Positions 1 to 8,561 of a stretch of DNA of 64,000 nt are shown one piece after another. A program made the position numbers and the translations under genes. The stretch comes from Citricoccus sp. CH26A (GTDB lineage: Bacteria > Actinomycetota > Actinomycetes > Actinomycetales > Micrococcaceae). The notes beneath the pieces are model-generated. The model saw only the letters and a program-made list of their open reading frames with translations. It was not told the origin of the DNA and ran no database searches. Position 1 is the stretch's first letter; each line of letters opens with the position of its first letter. The stretch is taken from NCBI RefSeq assembly GCF_000224415.1, contig NZ_AFXQ01000003.1:1-64000 (forward strand), given 5' to 3'.

Positions 1-1
1 G

Positions 2-688
2 CCGTCGTCGGGCACGGCCTCCGCCGCCCCCACGGACGCGGAGGCCACCGCGCAGGCCTCCGACGCGCGGGCCGACCAGCGGGCCGTGGGCGCGGCGGCC
101 GAGCGCGCGGCCAGCTTCGGGTTCACCCAACAGGTCTCCGCCACCGACGCCGAGATCCAGCGGACCCGCGAGGAGTCCCGGTTGCGCCAGACGAACACCT
201 CGGGGACCACGGTGGAACCGGCCGGGTGCAAGGCACCGCTCACGGCGGTCGACTGGTCGCCGATCCTGCTGCCCGGTGCGGACGCCGCCCGCCTGGACTT
301 CGGCTCGGAGGGCTTCACCGGCACCGGCAGCGTGGAGGTCGCCTCACTCGAGGACCCGGAGGTGCTGGAGCGGCACCTGGCCAACGTCGAGCGGCTCGTG
401 GCGGACTGCCCCGACCTGACGATGACCGTGACGGACGAGAACCTGCAGAAGAGCACCTTCGACGTCACGGCCCGGGCCTCCCGGTCCGACGGCGCGGACG
501 TCGACTCGGGGCTGGTGTGGACCCGGACCCCGGCCGGCGGGGGAGCGGAGACCACCGCCCAGGTGCTGATCGGCCGGGCCGGGGACCACGTGGTCATGGT
601 CTCCTTCATCGGGCAGCCCGAGGTGGCCGGCGAGGAGTTCACCACCATCGGCGAACAGGTCCTGGCCGCCGCCGTCGGATCGCTGTGA
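2..688 (+). CDS. Hypothetical secreted protein, 5' end cut off by the window
   Basis: The frame is open from base 2, so the true start lies upstream and about 228 residues are visible. The first 40 or so visible residues are rich in Ala, Ser, Thr and Asp, like the linker that follows a signal or lipoprotein peptide. The rest reads as a compact domain with only two cysteines (in EPAGCKAP and VADCPDL), which could form one disulfide. This layout resembles actinobacterial extracytoplasmic sensor-like domains, but I do not recognise the family and assign no function. A GTG at 86 is in frame but sits inside the Ala-rich stretch and is not a convincing start. A GC-rich hairpin follows the stop. Confidence 0.75.
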   Translation, partial: PSSGTASAAPTDAEATAQASDARADQRAVGAAAERAASFGFTQQVSATDAEIQRTREESRLRQTNTSGTTVEPAGCKAPLTAVDWSPILLPGADAARLDFGSEGFTGTGSVEVASLEDPEVLERHLANVERLVADCPDLTMTVTDENLQKSTFDVTARASRSDGADVDSGLVWTRTPAGGGAETTAQVLIGRAGDHVVMVSFIGQPEVAGEEFTTIGEQVLAAAVGSL

Positions 689-750
689 CGCGTTCCGGCA
701 CCGTCAGGCACGGGATCCGACGAGGCGAGTCACGGCGGTGCGCCGGACCG

Positions 751-774
751 CCCGGCCGGACCGTCCCGGCCGGG
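751..774 (+). terminator. Probable intrinsic terminator hairpin
   Basis: Nine-base GC arms (751-759 and 766-774) flank a six-base loop, 60 bases after the stop of the first gene. There is no T tract, as is usual for terminators in GC-rich actinobacteria. Nothing else stands out in the 243-base gap 689-931. Confidence 0.5.
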
Positions 775-931
775 TGGGGGTTCACGGGCGGCCGGGTTGC
801 TGACAGGATGGCGGGACCGACGTCCGGACGTCCCACCGCACGCAGGTCCTGACGGGCTGAGACCCGGAGGGTGGTGTGCCGGACAGGGCATCGGCATGAC
901 CGGACGACCCGACGCACGCGAGGAGACGACG

Positions 932-1225
932 ATGGCCCACGGTGGACAGCCCCAGCCCGACGACAGCTTCCGGGACACCGAGACGAGCGAACTGGACCGG
1001 CACGGAACCCACCAGCCGGAGCGGGGCGTCACCGACGCCGGCAACCAGCCCGGCACCGGTGACGAACAGGACTGGGAGCCGACGTCGGAGGAGCAGTCCC
1101 GCTCGACGAACCCCGACCCGGCGGAGGGCAATGTCACCGGGCTGGAGCCCGGCGGCGGCGTCCCGGCCGGTGAGACCCCGCCCGCCGACGACCAGATGAG
1201 CCGCGACCAGGGCCACGAGGAGTAA
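932..1225 (+). CDS. Small acidic, probably disordered protein (97 aa)
   Basis: I chose the ATG at 932 because AGGAG lies six bases upstream at 921-925; an in-frame start further up (797) would add an unlikely Arg/Gly/Pro-rich leader. The protein is rich in Asp, Glu, Gly, Pro, Ser and Thr, has almost no hydrophobic residues and no cysteines, and so should lack a folded core. There is no signal peptide or membrane segment. Similar short acidic proteins are common as uncharacterised genes in Micrococcaceae. It stands alone between two genes on the same strand. No function can be assigned. Confidence 0.6.
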   Translation: MAHGGQPQPDDSFRDTETSELDRHGTHQPERGVTDAGNQPGTGDEQDWEPTSEEQSRSTNPDPAEGNVTGLEPGGGVPAGETPPADDQMSRDQGHEE

Positions 1226-1296
1226 ACGGAGCCGGGTCGATTACGCCCGTGGCGTTGTGTGACTTCACCGGCTGGAACCGCCCGTCGGCTCTCGGC

Positions 1297-1302
1297 GACA
1301 AT
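1297..1302 (+). promoter_or_regulatory. -10 hexamer of a leaderless promoter
   Basis: GACAAT lies seven bases before the ATG at 1310. This spacing recurs at many starts in the window and supports 1310 over the in-frame ATG at 1301 or GTG at 1259. Confidence 0.5.
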
Positions 1303-1309
1303 GGAGCCC

Positions 1310-3436
1310 ATGAGCAGCCCTGAAGACCAGCCGGTCAGCACTCCAGCCACCGCCACCGCCGCGACGGCCACGGCCCCCGCACCGCGTGCGACCTCGCGCG
1401 TGCGGGCCTCCGAGCTGCACGGGCGCAGCTGGCTGAACACCGGCGGGAACCCGCTCGACCTGGCGGCCCTGCGGGGCAAGATCGTCATCCTGGACTTCTG
1501 GTCCTTCTGCTGCATCAACTGCCTGCACGTGCTGGACGAACTGCGTCCGCTCGAGGCCGAGTACCGGGACGTGCTCGTCACCGTGGGCGTCCACTCGCCC
1601 AAGTTCGACCACGAGGCGGACCCGGAGGCGCTCGCCGCCGCCGTGGAGCGCTACGACGTCCAGCACCCCGTCCTGGACGACCCGGCCCTGACCACGTGGC
1701 AGGCCTACTCCGCGCGTGCCTGGCCGACGCTCGTCGTGGTGGACCCGGAGGGATACATCGCCGCCCACCTGTCCGGTGAGGGTCACGTCGCGGGACTGAC
1801 CTCGCTCGTCGAGGAACTCGTCGCCGAGCACGAGGCCAAGGGAACCCTGCACCGCGGCAACGGCCCCTACGTCCCGCCGGAGCCCGTGGCCCGGGACCTC
1901 AAGTTCCCCGGCAAGGCCATCGCCCTGGGCGCCCGTGGCGCGCAGGCGGGCACCTTCCTGGTGGCGGACACCGGCCACCACCGGTTGGTGGAACTGGCCG
2001 ACGACCTGACGACCGTGGTGCGCACCATCGGCGGCATCGGCGAACCGGGCGCGGACGGCGGCGCCGACCCGGCCACCGTGCCCGGCGCCAAGGGCCTGGC
2101 CGACGGCGGCCCGGACGCCGCCCTGTTCAACGAGCCGCAGGGCCTGACCCTGCTGCCCCAGGACGTGGCGGACGCGGTCGGCTACGACGTCGTCGTCGCC
2201 GACTCCGTGAACCACCGGTTGCGCGGCGTGCGCCTGGCCGACGGGACCGTGCGGACCGTGGCCGGCAACGGCGTGCAGCGGCTGATCGACCCCGAACGGG
2301 CCCGCGAGGCGGCCGACCCCGACACGGAGGCGACCCTCTCCCTGGCACCCTTCGGCACCGACCCGCTGCGCACCTCGCTGTCCAGCCCCTGGGACGTGCT
2401 GTGGTCCACGGCGGAGGACACCCTCGTGGTGGCGATGGCCGGCACCCACCAGCTGTTCAGCTTCGACCCGCGCACCGGGGACCTGGCCGTCTACGCCGGC
2501 ACCGGGCTGGAGGGACTGGAGGACGGGGATCCCACCGTGGCCTGGTTCGCCCAGTCCTCCGGGCTCGCCGAGTCCGCGGACGGCACGATCTGGGTGGCCG
2601 ACTCCGAGTCCTCCGCCCTGCGCCGGATCAGCCCGGCCGACCCCGCCGCGGCGGACGGTGCGCTGAGCCGTCGGGTGAGCTCCGCCGTCGGGACCGGACT
2701 GTTCGACTTCGGCTTCCGCGACGGCGCGGCCGACCAGGCCCGTTTCCAGCACCCGCTGGGCGTGGCCGCCCTGCCGGACGGCTCCGTGCTCGTGGCCGAC
2801 ACCTACAACGGCGCGATCCGCCGGTACGCGCCGGCCGGCGTCGCTCCGGACGGACGCCCGACCGAGGCGAGCGTGTCCACCCTGGCCCGCGGGCTGAAGG
2901 AGCCCTCGGACATCCTGGTGGAGCCGGACGCCGAGGGGAACGCCGCCTCCATCGTGGTGGTGGAGACCAACGCGCACCAGCTGGTCCGGCTGTCCGTGCC
3001 GGAGGAGTACCTGCAGGTCGACGAGGGCGCGCTGCAGACCCATCGCCCCCGCACCGCGGTGGCCGCCGGTGAGCTGGAGCTGACCGTGGCCTTCGAGGCT
3101 CCGACCGGGCAGAAGCTCGACGACCGCTGGGGCGACCCCACGCAGCTGAAGATCTCCTCCTCCCCGGAGGAACTGCTGCTGGACGGCGAGGGCACCTCGA
3201 CCGGGCTGGTCCGCACGCTGCGCATCAACCCGGACATCGCCGAGGGCGTCCTGCACATCACCGCCCGGGCCGCGTCCTGCGACGGCGAGAAGGGCCAGCC
3301 GATCCCGGACCACGCCGCCTGCCACCTGTACCAGCAGGACTGGGGGATCCCGGTCACGGTGCACGCGGACCCGGCCGGTGACGGGGACGTCGTCCCGGAG
3401 ACCCGGCTGGACCTGGACCTGCGCGGGATACACTGA
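1310..3436 (+). CDS. Thioredoxin-like domain fused to NHL repeats
   Basis: The protein is 708 aa from the ATG at 1310. After a Thr/Ala-rich leader of about 30 residues comes a thioredoxin/TlpA-like domain (about residues 35-180) whose active site reads CCINC at residues 67-71, giving a CxxC pair at C68 and C71. Residues of about 190-560 contain repeated blades of NHL type (G-x-x-x-FNEPQG, VVADSxNHRLR, VADTYNGAIRR), which would fold as a beta-propeller. A beta-rich C-terminal domain follows. This is the NHLRC2-like architecture found in many actinobacteria. A thiol-disulfide role is inferred from the CxxC; the partner is unknown. No signal peptide is visible, so it is probably cytoplasmic. Confidence 0.88.
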   Translation: MSSPEDQPVSTPATATAATATAPAPRATSRVRASELHGRSWLNTGGNPLDLAALRGKIVILDFWSFCCINCLHVLDELRPLEAEYRDVLVTVGVHSPKFDHEADPEALAAAVERYDVQHPVLDDPALTTWQAYSARAWPTLVVVDPEGYIAAHLSGEGHVAGLTSLVEELVAEHEAKGTLHRGNGPYVPPEPVARDLKFPGKAIALGARGAQAGTFLVADTGHHRLVELADDLTTVVRTIGGIGEPGADGGADPATVPGAKGLADGGPDAALFNEPQGLTLLPQDVADAVGYDVVVADSVNHRLRGVRLADGTVRTVAGNGVQRLIDPERAREAADPDTEATLSLAPFGTDPLRTSLSSPWDVLWSTAEDTLVVAMAGTHQLFSFDPRTGDLAVYAGTGLEGLEDGDPTVAWFAQSSGLAESADGTIWVADSESSALRRISPADPAAADGALSRRVSSAVGTGLFDFGFRDGAADQARFQHPLGVAALPDGSVLVADTYNGAIRRYAPAGVAPDGRPTEASVSTLARGLKEPSDILVEPDAEGNAASIVVVETNAHQLVRLSVPEEYLQVDEGALQTHRPRTAVAAGELELTVAFEAPTGQKLDDRWGDPTQLKISSSPEELLLDGEGTSTGLVRTLRINPDIAEGVLHITARAASCDGEKGQPIPDHAACHLYQQDWGIPVTVHADPAGDGDVVPETRLDLDLRGIH

Positions 3437-3479
3437 CAACGCCCACCGCACCCGAGAGACCCGAAGGCGGCCGTATCCC

Positions 3480-3956
3480 ATGACCACCCTGGTTGTTGCC
3501 TCGTCCAAGCACGGTTCGACCCGAGAGATCGGTGAACGCATCGCCGCGGTCCTGCATGCCAACAAGGGCGTGACCACGGTCGTCGAGGACCCGCAGGGCG
3601 CGCCGCAGTGGCTGGCCTCCGTGAACGCCGTGGTGGTCGCGCTGCCGATCTATGCCGGGTCCCTGGAGAAGGCGGGCAAGGCCTTCCTGGACACCCACCG
3701 GGCCGAGCTGGCGAACAAGCCGCTGTTCATCCTGGCCTCGGGTGCCGGCCCCGAGTTCGACGACGGTCTGCGCACCACCCTGGAGGCCTACGGCCCGAAG
3801 GAGGTCGGGTACTTCCGCGGGGCGCTCTACGAGGAGAAACTCAGCTGGTTCGAGAAGCTGATGATCAGGCTCGCCAAGGGCCAGTACGGCGACTTCCGGG
3901 ACTGGCAGGGGATCGAGGCCTGGGGCAAGTCCCTGGCCACCCGCGGCGCCAGCTGA
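3480..3956 (+). CDS. Flavodoxin-domain protein
   Basis: The 158-aa protein starts with a beta strand and a Ser/Thr-rich FMN phosphate loop (ASSKHGSTREIG, residues 7-18), followed by a single flavodoxin-like domain with the typical ALPIYAGS segment near residue 60. The family includes menaquinone-dependent protoporphyrinogen oxidase (HemG-like) and general flavodoxins. Without haem genes nearby I call it only an FMN-binding electron carrier or oxidoreductase. I placed the start at the ATG at 3480; the upstream in-frame extension to 3378 lies inside the preceding gene. It lies 43 bases after the thioredoxin/NHL gene and may share its transcript. Confidence 0.8.
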   Translation: MTTLVVASSKHGSTREIGERIAAVLHANKGVTTVVEDPQGAPQWLASVNAVVVALPIYAGSLEKAGKAFLDTHRAELANKPLFILASGAGPEFDDGLRTTLEAYGPKEVGYFRGALYEEKLSWFEKLMIRLAKGQYGDFRDWQGIEAWGKSLATRGAS

Positions 3957-3978
3957 GCCTGCGGCCGGGCGGGCTCAG
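3953..3978. terminator. Bidirectional terminator spanning both stop codons
   Basis: Inverted repeats CTGAGCC (3953-3959) and GGCTCAG (3972-3978) are separated by 12 bases. The left arm contains the stop codon of the flavodoxin gene and the right arm contains that of the gene on the opposite strand. Confidence 0.6.
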
Positions 3979-5132
3979 GGAGCCTGGGGCGCGTAGCGCA
4001 CCGACTCCGGGCCGACCTGCAGGTCGGCCTCGAGCACGACCGGCTCCGCGTGCTCCACGCGGCGACGCTCGCCGGTGACCAGGTCGATCTCCTCGAGGGT
4101 CAGCCGCGCCTCGGTGCGGACCGGGGCGGCCACCGTCACGTCGGCTTCCCCGGGTGCGCCTTCGCCGCCCTCGTCGTCGGCGGGCAGGGGCTCGATCTCC
4201 ACTGTCGGGTCCGGGGAGACGGACCAGCTGATGGTGTCCGGCGGGATCCGGTTCAGCGTGTCGTAGCCCATGGGGCAGCCCGCCGGGTGGAGGACCTGCT
4301 GTTCCGTGCACTCGGACAGGTACTCGTCGACCTGCCGGTTCGCCTCCGCGGCCACCGCCTCCGTGTATCGCAGGGTCAGGGTCAGGGGGAGCGGTGCCGA
4401 CGGATCGGCCCCGTCCACGACCGTCCGCACCGGGCCCGCCTCCAGGTAGGTGCTCGTGGCTGCGCCGCTCACCGCCGCCGGCGGCAGGACCGCGAAGTCC
4501 TGGACCGGGGACGACTCACCCGTCAGGGTGACCTCCTCGCCGTTCACCGTCCCCGCCAGGTGCTGCCCGGCGGCCTCTGCGGGCCACACCCCCGGGGCCA
4601 CCCGGACCGTGGACAGGGCCACTGGTGCCATCCGCCAGCGGTCGAAGAACAGCCAGTCGCGCCCCTCGTGCTCCACGGCGAACGTGGTGGCGTGGTCCTC
4701 GCCGTCCACGCGGTAGCCGACCTCCACCTCGACGCCGTTCCCGGTCTCCGCGCCCCGGGAGACGGTGACGTCCTCCAGCGCGGCGAAGCCGGCGGCCAGC
4801 GGCCCACCGTCCAGCAGCGTGGTGGCCGTCCCCGGGGGTGGGCCGGGGGTATCGGAATCACCGGTGCCGGAATCCGCAGTGCCGGAATCCCCGGTGCCGG
4901 AGCCCTCCGCGCCGGTGCCCGTGCCGCCGGCCAATCCGAGCGCCGCGGCACCGTCCCCAGCGGCCAGCGCCTCGAGGTAGCGCTCGACCTGGGCCTCGGG
5001 GGAGTAGACCGTCGCGTTGACCGTCCCGATCGCCACGCCCCCGGCCACCAGGGCCAGGGCGGCGGCCCCGCCCCACAGGGCCAGGGTGCGGCCGGGCCGG
5101 CCGGTGCCGTGTTGCTGTCCGCGTGCGTCCAC
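3975..5132 (-). CDS. Single-span membrane-anchored hypothetical protein
   Basis: The 385-aa protein begins at a GTG five bases past the stop of the HerA-like ATPase gene, so the two genes are probably co-transcribed and translationally linked. The frame stays open further upstream, but that part only shadows the ATPase gene. A short N-terminal tail is followed by one membrane helix (about residues 16-38) and then a large outer domain. A run of five-residue repeats rich in Gly, Thr, Asp and Ser (GTGDS/GTADS type, encoded at about 4855-4915) makes a flexible linker near residues 75-95. The C-terminal 250 residues are beta-rich with a CxxxxxxxxxC pair near residue 280. I do not recognise the domain. 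Confidence 0.72.
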   Translation of the reverse strand: MDARGQQHGTGRPGRTLALWGGAAALALVAGGVAIGTVNATVYSPEAQVERYLEALAAGDGAAALGLAGGTGTGAEGSGTGDSGTADSGTGDSDTPGPPPGTATTLLDGGPLAAGFAALEDVTVSRGAETGNGVEVEVGYRVDGEDHATTFAVEHEGRDWLFFDRWRMAPVALSTVRVAPGVWPAEAAGQHLAGTVNGEEVTLTGESSPVQDFAVLPPAAVSGAATSTYLEAGPVRTVVDGADPSAPLPLTLTLRYTEAVAAEANRQVDEYLSECTEQQVLHPAGCPMGYDTLNRIPPDTISWSVSPDPTVEIEPLPADDEGGEGAPGEADVTVAAPVRTEARLTLEEIDLVTGERRRVEHAEPVVLEADLQVGPESVRYAPQAP

Positions 5133-5136
5133 CCGC

Positions 5137-6924
5137 TCAGCCAAACAGGCCCCCACGGCGGCGGCCGCGCCGCTTGGTGCCGAAGACCGAGCGCACCACG
5201 GAGCGGCCGAAGGCGGTGGCGGCGGTGCGCGCGATGTCCTCGACGACCTCGGCCATCGGGTTCTCCTCCCGGCGGGACCGGGCCGGGGCCGGCTCGCGTC
5301 GCGGGGGCGGGGTCGGTGCGCGCCGCGGGGCCGGCTCATCCCGCGGGGCCTCGACCGGACCGGACGAGGGCACCGGGTGGCCGAGGATCTCGGCCTCGAT
5401 GCGCCGCGCCTCGGCGTCGATGTCCGCCTGTGACTGGCCCGCACCGGGGGTGTGCGAGCCCACGGACCCGCCCGTCGGCACGGGGCGGGCCGCGTCGGCG
5501 TCGGGCTCCGCGGTCGCGGACCCGGTGAGGCGCTCGAACGCCGAGACCCGGTCCTGGTCCTGGCCGTAGGCCTCGAGCAGGGCGGAGGCGGCCACCGCCG
5601 CGTCGAGGACCTCCGGCGTGGAGGGGCCGATGACCGAGGTGGGGGACCACATCCGGGTCAGGGCGACCGGGGTCGGTGCGCCGTCCTCGTCCATCACGGT
5701 GACCACGGCCTCACCGGTGCCGGCGGAGGTGAGGACCTCCTCGAGGTCGTACTCGGTGTGCGGGAACGTCTGCACGGCCTGCCGCAGGGCCCTGGCGTCC
5801 TTCGGGGTGAAGGCGCGCAGCGCGTGCTGGACCCGGTTGGCGAGCTGGCCGAGCACCTCCTCGGGGACGTCCTGCGGGGACTGGGTCACGAAGAAGATGC
5901 CCACGCCCTTGGACCGGATCAGCCGGACGGTCGTCGTGATCGCGTCGAGGAAGGCGTCCGAGGCGTCGTCGAAGACCAGGTGGGCCTCGTCGAGGAAGAA
6001 CACCAGCTTCGGCCGGTCGGTGTCCCCGACCTCCGGCAGTTCCGCGAAGAGGTCCGCGAGCAGCCAGACCATGAAGGTGGAGAACACCCGGGGCCGCTGC
6101 TGAAGGCTGGGCAGTTCCAGGCAGGAGATGACGCCGCGGCTGTCGGGGGCCCGGCGCAACAGCTCGGCGGTCTCGAACTCGGGGACGCCGAAGAAGGCGT
6201 CCATCCCGCCGGCCGCCAGCGCCGTGACCTCGCGCAGGATGACATTGGCGGTGGACGTGGCCACCCCGCCCAGCCCCCGCAGGTCCTCCTTGCCCTCCTT
6301 GCTGGTCAGGTGCATGACGACCGCACGCAAGTCCTTGAGGTCGTCCAGCGGCAGCTCACGCTCGTCGGCCCAGTGGAACATCAGCTGCAGGCAGGACTCC
6401 TGGGTCTCGTTGAGGTCCATGATCCGGGCCAGCAGCAGGGGGCCGAAGGAGTCCACCGTGGCGCGGACCGGGATGCCCGGGCCGTCCCCGCCCAGGGCCA
6501 GGAACTCGACCGGGAACGCCGCCGGCTGCCAGGGCATCCCGGTGGCGGCGGTCCGTTCGGCGAGCCTGTCGCTCGGGGTGGCCGCGGTGGCCAGCCCGGA
6601 CAGGTCACCCTTGACGTCCGCCAGGAACACCGGGACGCCGGCGGCGGAGAGCTGCTCGGCCATAACCTGCAGGGTCACCGTCTTGCCGGTGCCGGTGGCG
6701 CCGGCCACCAGCCCGTGCCGGTTCATCATCGCCAGCGGCAGGCGGACCGGGGCATCGGCATGGACCACGTCGTCCACGACGGCGGCCCCCAGGGTGATCG
6801 CGTCGCCCTCGGTCCGGTACCCGGCCCGGATGGTCTCCAGGAGCGTGGACGAGGCGCCGGAGGCGGGCCCGGACGGCGTCTGCTGCGAGGACGTCGCCGG
6901 CGGAGATGACTGCTGGTCTGTCAT
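5137..6924 (-). CDS. HerA/DUF853-family ATPase
   Basis: The 595-aa protein has a Walker A motif GATGTGKT at about residues 75-82 and a Walker B motif VFFLDEAHL at about residue 310. Between them are the VKGDLSGLA and FGVPEF signatures of the DUF853 branch of HerA-like P-loop ATPases. These are hexameric-type motors related to FtsK/HerA; the cellular role of this branch is not established. A Pro/Glu/Arg-rich linker (about 450-560) leads to a basic C-terminus ending in RRGRRRGGLFG. A -10 hexamer TAGGAT lies six bases before the ATG, so the mRNA is probably leaderless. A membrane-anchored protein gene follows five bases after its stop. Confidence 0.88.
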   Translation of the reverse strand: MTDQQSSPPATSSQQTPSGPASGASSTLLETIRAGYRTEGDAITLGAAVVDDVVHADAPVRLPLAMMNRHGLVAGATGTGKTVTLQVMAEQLSAAGVPVFLADVKGDLSGLATAATPSDRLAERTAATGMPWQPAAFPVEFLALGGDGPGIPVRATVDSFGPLLLARIMDLNETQESCLQLMFHWADERELPLDDLKDLRAVVMHLTSKEGKEDLRGLGGVATSTANVILREVTALAAGGMDAFFGVPEFETAELLRRAPDSRGVISCLELPSLQQRPRVFSTFMVWLLADLFAELPEVGDTDRPKLVFFLDEAHLVFDDASDAFLDAITTTVRLIRSKGVGIFFVTQSPQDVPEEVLGQLANRVQHALRAFTPKDARALRQAVQTFPHTEYDLEEVLTSAGTGEAVVTVMDEDGAPTPVALTRMWSPTSVIGPSTPEVLDAAVAASALLEAYGQDQDRVSAFERLTGSATAEPDADAARPVPTGGSVGSHTPGAGQSQADIDAEARRIEAEILGHPVPSSGPVEAPRDEPAPRRAPTPPPRREPAPARSRREENPMAEVVEDIARTAATAFGRSVVRSVFGTKRRGRRRGGLFG

Positions 6925-6930
6925 GAAAGC

Positions 6931-6936
6931 ATCCTA
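6931..6936 (-). promoter_or_regulatory. -10 hexamer of the leaderless HerA-like ATPase promoter
   Basis: TAGGAT (reverse strand) is followed by six bases and then the ATG at 6924, with no Shine-Dalgarno sequence. Confidence 0.55.
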
Positions 6937-7042
6937 GGGCGGATGCAGGGGGTGGGCCTCGATAGATTGATCAGGCCGCCTCGACGTCGAGCGGCAGGAC
7001 CGTGTCCGGCGGAAGCGCGGGGCACCGAGGGAAGCGAGCGCC

Positions 7043-7279
7043 ATGGCCGACAAGCCGTACCAGGTCACCAGTGACAGCACCGGGCTGGGCTTCTGGTTCC
7101 GGCTCCGGTGGCGACTGGCGTACATCGCCTCGTCCATCTACGGTTCCGCGGACCGGCAGGCCAGCCTGGATCCGAAACGCGAACTGCGCAAGGAACGGGC
7201 GGCACGCCTGATCGCCGCGTACCGGGGCCAGGGGCAGGAGCCGTCAGAGGCGCTCCTGCGGGTCGCCCGGGAGGGCTGA
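7043..7279 (+). CDS. Small conserved basic protein (78 aa)
   Basis: The 78-aa protein has an aromatic, partly amphipathic N-terminal half (GLGFWFRLRWRLAYIASSIYG) followed by a charged helical stretch rich in Arg, Lys and Glu. GAGGGA lies about a dozen bases before the ATG. Proteins of this size and pattern are conserved but uncharacterised in Micrococcaceae; I know of no assigned function. It is divergent from the HerA-like ATPase gene and converges with the AEC transporter gene, whose stop is only seven bases away. Confidence 0.65.
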   Translation: MADKPYQVTSDSTGLGFWFRLRWRLAYIASSIYGSADRQASLDPKRELRKERAARLIAAYRGQGQEPSEALLRVAREG

Positions 7280-7290
7280 CCCCGGGTCAG
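7276..7290. terminator. Short palindrome shared by two converging stop codons
   Basis: CTGACC (7276-7281) and GGTCAG (7285-7290) form an inverted repeat. The TGA of the left gene and the TCA (stop of the right gene) lie inside the arms. Confidence 0.45.
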
Positions 7291-8294
7291 GCCAGGAGCA
7301 GGGCGACGGCGATCATCGCCGGGATCGCCACGATGGTCGTCACCAGCACGGTGTCCTTCGCCATGACCATGCCGGTCTCGTAGCGCGAGGCGGCCACGAA
7401 GACGTTCTGGGCCGTGGGCAGGGAACCGAGGACCACCGCGATGAGCAGCGCGTCGCCCTCGAGGCCCATGACCGGACCCGCCAGCAACCAGGCCAGGGCC
7501 GGGTGGACGATGAGCTTGATGACGGAGGCCACGGCGACGTCGGCGCGGCGCCCCGCGGCCTTCTCCAGCGGGCGCGAGCCGACCAGGGACATCCCGAACG
7601 CCAGGAGCATGGCGGGGATCGACGCGCCCGCGATCAGGCTGACGGATTCAGCGACCGGGCCCGGCAACTGCCAACCGGTGGCCGAGAAGACCAGGCCCAG
7701 CGCCGAACCGATGATCATCGGGTTCAGGGCGATGTGCCCGACCTGTCGCCAGAACCTGGCCCACCGGCCGACCGGGCGGATCGGACCGGCCCGGCGGCCG
7801 GCGTCGTGGCCCGCCCCGGCGCTCCGGCCGCGGGCCCGGGCCTCCGCCGCGGTGGTGGCGTCCAGGGACGCGACGTAGATGGGCGTGTAGAGCGCGAGCT
7901 GGAAGATGAGCACGGGGGCGGCGAGTGCGGCGTCCCCGAGCACGTAGGCGGCGATCGGGATGCCGAGGTTCGCCGAGTTGACCATGGAGGCGCTCAGCGC
8001 GCCGATGACGGTCTCGGAGCCGCTCCGGCGGGGGAGCAGCAGGCGGGCCACCAGCAGGTACATGCCCCCGGCGGCCAGCGCGGAGGCACTGGCGACGATC
8101 AGCTGGGGGCCCAGGACCGACTGCACGTCGGCGGCGGCGAGGGTGTCGAAGAGCAGGGCCGGGCTGGCCACGAAGAAGGCGGTGCGGGAGAGGACCTGCT
8201 GGCCATGGGTGCCCAGGACACCGGTGCGGCCGGTGAGGTATCCGACCAGGATGATCACCCAGACCACGGTGAACCCGGACAGTACCTCGACCAT
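7287..8294 (-). CDS. AEC-family (auxin efflux carrier-like) transporter
   Basis: The 335-aa integral membrane protein has about ten hydrophobic helices in two halves, joined by a charged central loop rich in Arg, Ala and Gly (about residues 145-180). The N-terminal segment VVWVIILVGYLTGRTG and the repeated small-residue-rich helices (NSANLGIPIAAYVLG in the first half, GSLPTAQNVFVAASRY in the second) are typical of the AEC family, which exports organic acids or auxin-like anions. Substrates cannot be predicted from sequence. The ATG at 8294 is preferred because GAGGGGG lies six bases upstream; the TTG at 8309 would bury that site in the coding region. Confidence 0.85.
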   Translation of the reverse strand: MVEVLSGFTVVWVIILVGYLTGRTGVLGTHGQQVLSRTAFFVASPALLFDTLAAADVQSVLGPQLIVASASALAAGGMYLLVARLLLPRRSGSETVIGALSASMVNSANLGIPIAAYVLGDAALAAPVLIFQLALYTPIYVASLDATTAAEARARGRSAGAGHDAGRRAGPIRPVGRWARFWRQVGHIALNPMIIGSALGLVFSATGWQLPGPVAESVSLIAGASIPAMLLAFGMSLVGSRPLEKAAGRRADVAVASVIKLIVHPALAWLLAGPVMGLEGDALLIAVVLGSLPTAQNVFVAASRYETGMVMAKDTVLVTTIVAIPAMIAVALLLA

Positions 8295-8353
8295 CGGGCG
8301 CCCCCTCAATGCCTGACCGGAGGAGGCCCAGTGGCCGCTCTGGACATGAAGAG

Positions 8354-8424
8354 AGCGGGCGACGGGAATCGAACCCGCGTATCTTGCTTGGGAAGCAAGC
8401 GCTCTACCATTGAGCTACGCCCGC
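8354..8424 (-). tRNA. tRNA-Gly (anticodon CCC)
   Basis: The reverse strand folds into a full cloverleaf: a 7-bp acceptor stem (GCGGGCG with CGCCCGC), a D arm GCTC-loop-GAGC, an anticodon stem CTTGC/GCAAG with loop TTCCCAA (anticodon CCC) and a T arm with loop TTCGATT. The discriminator base is T, as expected for glycine. The 3' CCA is not encoded. A gap of 137 bases to the next gene shows nothing else. Confidence 0.96.
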
Positions 8425-8561
8425 AGGACAGGAGCTTACGCGCCCGTCACGTGCTTTTCAGCTTACACGCTCTGGGCCGCGTGGCGTGCCACGTGCGCTC
8501 GGCGTGGCGATCGCGGGCCGTCCAGGGTGCTTCGGGGGGGCATGGTCCCCGTGGCCCGCCG

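Noticed and set aside
226-852. 208-aa frame overlapping the first gene
   Set aside because: It is an Arg/Gly-rich +1 shadow of the partial secreted protein gene and crosses its terminator.
4855-4915. Short regular repeats considered as a CRISPR array
   Set aside because: Units are contiguous, 15 bases, without unique spacers, inside a coding frame. No cas genes are present in the window.
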